A stretch of 64,000 nt of DNA, taken from positions 105,665,001 through 105,729,000 of the forward strand of contig NC_133161.1 of assembly GCF_040802235.1 (NCBI RefSeq). Direction: 5' to 3'. Origin of the DNA: Manis javanica (Eukaryota > Chordata > Mammalia > Pholidota > Manidae). Of this stretch, positions 60,820 through 64,000 are shown in pieces. Positions within the stretch are counted from its first letter, which is position 1; each line of letters begins with the position of its first letter. The position numbers and the translations under genes were made by a program. The notes under the pieces are model-generated. The model made no database searches, was not told the DNA's origin, and was given only the letters and a program-made list of their open reading frames with translations.

Positions 60820-62640
60820 GTTCGATATGTTCTTAAAAATGTGCATTTGGTAGCAGGGGAGTAGTTCCTGATTCTTTATCTAGGTAAGCAGTATTGTTAT
60901 ATGTCATCGTGTTTCACACTCCATTCTCTATGGCACAGGGACAGCTTTCCTATCCGCTTTTTGGTGATGTCACCCAGGGTGACTCCTTACTTCTCATCAC
61001 AGTGATGCTGCAGTGAACATCCACCTGCATTTGTCTTGTACCCTTTTGCAGTAACTTTTTTGAAATGTATACATAGAAGAGTAAAATAGGGAATATACAT
61101 ATTCTTCATCTGACTTAACAGATGACTCCCCAATGGTTGGTTGCCCAGCTTACCCCTCCGTTCACTTATACATGAAATTCCTAAATCCCCCATCTCTGCC
61201 AACACATGGCATTTCAAAGCTTTCTAATATTTGCCAATTTAGGAAGCATTAAATGATACCTAATCTTTTTTTAAGTTTCTATTTTAATGATCACTGATGA
61301 GTTTGAGACTCTTTCCATCTGCTTGGTCGACTTTGTTTTCCTTCTCATCCATTTCTAGTTCCTGGAATGTACTGGTTTCTTGAAAATAGAGATTAATGTT
61401 TTAGTACTGTTGTTTTTACTGATTGGCAGGATTTTCTTTTGTATTCTGGATAGCTGTCGTATGTCACATTTACACCTTTTGTCCCACAGTTCTGGCATAT
61501 TCTGGGTATATTTTTCCTCTGCTTTTGAGCTTTGGAAGTTTCTGTTGCACTGATTTTCCCCAGACATGTCCAGTCTCCTGAGGAGCCCGGCAACGGCATT
61601 CTTCATTTCTGCTACAGTGTTTTCGACTCTAAAATTTCCTTCTGATTCTTTCTGAAAGTTTCCATCTCTCTCCTTATGTTACTCACCTATTCTTAAGTGC
61701 AGACCTTTTTTTTTCCACTAGAGCTCTTAGCATATTAATCAGTCATTTTAAATTCTCAGTCTGATAATTCTAAAATCCCTGCCATATCTGAATCTGGTTC
61801 TGATGTTTGCTTTGTCTCTTTGAGATAGGGTAGGTAGACAGCCAGAATATAAGCAGGGAGAGGGGCAGGGACCCTGGCTGGTGGTTTACATTCTACACAT
61901 TCCATGTAAGCTATTCTGTCAGGGTGGGGGAGAGTGAGAATGGAGGGAACAGACCAGCTGACACCAGCTGGTTCCAACATGGAGATACTGACCCCCAAGT
62001 ACATCACACACTCTTTAACTTAGAAAAATCACACCCCTCCACCATTAACATAGTGAAGGTCACGCCTCTGTGCTATGACACTTCCAGGGAGAACCAAACA
62101 GTCAAAAACTCCTCTGCCCAGAGTGAGTGTGGAGTAAGCCCAAACTCCAAGAAGACTCCACCTGTTCCCTTGGAAATCTATTCCCACTTAGTAAATATTA
62201 TCTTCCTTTACATAAAAAAGCTCCTTATTTTGTCCTCAGGAAAACTCACTCACTTGTCTGCCTCCGCTCAACTCTCAATGTATAATTCTCTTTTCTTTAA
62301 ACTCCTGTTCTCCAATAAACTCCTAAAACTCAACCACTTTCGTGTCTGTCCTTGAATTCTTTCTTGTGATGAAACCAAGAACCCATCTCTGGTAACATTA
62401 GACTGTGTTTCTTGCCTTTTGGCATGGTGTGTAATGTTTTGTTGAAAGCTGGACATGAAAAAGCTGGGTATATAGGTCTGTAGTGTGAGGTTTTCTTTTC
62501 CTGGGAAAGGAGTTAGTCTGTATTTAATGTTTGCTGTAGCTGTAGAGATCAGAGGTAAAATTTCCTCTAGTGCTTTTGCTTTTATCTCCCCTGTTGTCTT
62601 TGGTTTTTCCTAGATGCTCCTCCTGAAGTAGAGTCAGAGC
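60820..62640 (-). mobile_element. LINE-1/HAL1-type relic, antisense, split by an LTR
   Basis: Antisense L1-like text runs through 61,000-61,820 (for example 'agtgatgctgcagtgaacat' and 'gctttgtctctttgagatag') and resumes after the LTR at about 62,398 with 'gactgtgtttcttgcctttt' and 'ttttgttgaaagctggacat', the expected continuation of an antisense L1/HAL1 sequence. Confidence 0.7.
61826..62397 (+). mobile_element. Solo LTR, class I (ERV1-like), inserted in a LINE
   Basis: The sequence ends GGTAACA at 62,397, with AATAAACTCC (about 62,314) and a downstream 'ccttgaattctttcttg' block typical of class I LTR 3' ends. The LINE text on both sides joins across it. The 5' border is either near 61,826, where LINE text breaks off, or at TGTCAGGG (61,917). 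No clean duplication was found. Confidence 0.65.
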
Positions 62641-62644
62641 CCTG

Positions 62645-63385
62645 TGTGGTGGTTTCAGTTTTAATCCGCTGTCATTACACAGGAGTCCTACTGATGTGGC
62701 AGCATGGTGGAGGGGAGGAGAAGCACTCTGTAATACTATTGTTTGGTCTCGGTCTTTCACTGAACCTGTGCTCCTGGGCTGTGACCTTCACCAACGCTTC
62801 TCAGCTTCCCTTCCCCTTCCTACCTGTGAAACCTTAAGTGAGACGGGAAAGCGAGAAGGAGATGGAGTTGGGTTTTTCCTTCCCTGCACATTGCTTAGGC
62901 TCTGGTAGAATCCAAGTTGTGGCTCTCTAAAAAGTTTTCCTTGAGGTGTGTCTTTGTTAAAAACAACAGAATGTTCTGGATGTGTTTTACAATGGTAATT
63001 TTTCCCTTGCCCCTACCAGAAGCATGACAGGGATTTTTCTCCGGTCTTCACTGTGAGAACCTGGTGGGGCTTCTGGAGGTAAAGGAAGGCTGGGTCCCCA
63101 GGAGCTCTTACCTGTCACGCTGCCCCATGCTCAAGCTCTGGGCTACCAGTTGCTGGCTCTGGGAGCAGCTTCTGCCCCCCATGAGCTGTGAGTCTCTGTG
63201 TCTACCTGGCTGTCTGTCCAGTCTGGGGGATACTCGTTTGCCCTGCGACCTCAGTTCTCTAAGCCATCTAAGAAAAGTTGTTGATTTTTAGTTTCTTGTG
63301 CAATTTTTCTTCTTCTGAGGAGAGGAGTTATGATTTCCAACATCTTTATATGTTGGATCAGAGACCAGAAGTTGCATGTGACACT
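62645..63385 (+). other. AUH intron 1, unassigned stretch
   Basis: Probably further old LINE sequence ('cttcactgtgagaacctggt' region), but not assignable. No exon is seen. Confidence 0.35.
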
Positions 63386-63389
63386 TAGG

Positions 63390-64000
63390 TATCCTAATTA
63401 CCTTTTCTCATGCCATCGTCTTTCAATTACCAGTAATTACCCTTCATTGAACAGAAATCCTTAATCTGTCTGTCAAAACATCACCACTATTTTTCCCTTT
63501 GGATTTATCCTCTTAAAATTTTGTTCAAGATTTTCCTGTCCTCAGTTGGAAAGATATTCTTCCATATTTTTTTCTATTGATTTTGTAATTTTAACTTTAC
63601 CACTTAGGTCTCAGTTCATGTGGGATCCACCTTCTTGAATGTTGTTGAGGAATTACTCAGTTTTGTTTTTCTCCATACAGGGAGCCAGTTTTCCCAGTGG
63701 AATCTATGAAACAGTCCAGTTTTTTATCTGTTTGATTCATGGTATATTAAGTTCCTATTCACACAGCTTCCGTTTCCCAGACCTGTTTTCAATTCAAGTC
63801 CACTTTGTTCCTGTGCCAGTAGTGCAGTGTTCTGACTATGTCAATATCTAGTAGGACAAATAAATCCCTTTTCTTTCTTCTTTTTTAAACTCCAAGTAGA
63901 AATGTATTCGTGAGTAAATTTCTTCTGGGTTCACCTTCATGCCTTCTTTCTTCCATCTTTAATTCAAAAGAAACACAAAGATTCCTTTAGGAAGGGTTCC
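63390..64000 (-). mobile_element. LINE-1 ORF2 region, antisense
   Basis: Antisense L1 phrases: 'gtttttctccatacagggag', 'ccagttttcccagtggaatc', 'ctgtgccagtagtgcagtgt' and 'tcaatatctagtaggacaaa'. It is the same part of L1 as 880-1,130 and is cut by the window end. Confidence 0.75.

Noticed and set aside
47265-64000. Search for AUH exon 2 in the window
   Set aside because: No stretch encoding text like GIVVLGINRAYGKN was found by eye, so exon 2 probably lies beyond the window.

Overview
This 64 kb window is nuclear DNA of a placental mammal. It holds long non-coding stretches, LINE-1, L2 and MIR relics, MaLR and class I LTRs, dinucleotide microsatellites, one CpG-island promoter and split mammalian genes. 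LINE-1 3' ends of the type I associate with carnivores, ungulates and bats, and the lack of any Alu, B1/B2, SINEC, Bov-tA, PRE1 or ERE SINE that I could recognise, suggest a laurasiatherian or similar lineage. I cannot name the species.

Layout. 1-2.9 kb: antisense LINE-1. 2.9-11.1 kb: mostly unique AT-rich DNA with a class I solo LTR (5.87-6.39 kb, GTTA target duplication), an MLT1-type LTR and a MIR. 11.1-12.4 kb: an isolated GC-rich patch. 12.4-17.2 kb: an MLT1 relic, three sense LINE-1 3' ends, and a MER5-type DNA transposon split by one of those LINEs. 19.5-25.3 kb: degenerate simple arrays, including two arrays of a GGACCT-like hexamer in opposite orientation either side of a fossil antisense retroviral copy, then a GC patch with a run of 19 C and an LTR-like tail. 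27.4 kb: another MLT1 relic.

28.47-34.33 kb: a complete but broken SPATA31-family gene (spermatogenesis associated), with exon 1, exon 2, a long terminal exon and a poly(A) signal. It has several in-frame stops and frame changes and a 42 bp coding minisatellite near its C-terminus. 34.3-46.5 kb: a spacer with a degenerate short-period array, a candidate minus-strand terminal exon or retrocopied 3' UTR (36.6-37.8 kb), MLT1 and LTR relics, and a class III (ERV-L-like) integrase fossil (about 45.1-45.7 kb).

46.85-47.5 kb: a strong CpG island with exon 1 of AUH (mitochondrial methylglutaconyl-CoA hydratase and AU-rich RNA binding protein) on the plus strand. From 47,265 to the window end lies AUH intron 1, with MIR, L2 and antisense LINE-1 relics and one LTR; exon 2 was not found.

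The most interesting points are the AUH start region, where a perfect TISU initiator ATG is out of frame with the conserved exon 1 reading frame, the inverted hexamer arrays, and the SPATA31 pseudogene lying upstream of AUH. I see no operons, CRISPR arrays or tRNA/rRNA genes, and no clearly new biological system.
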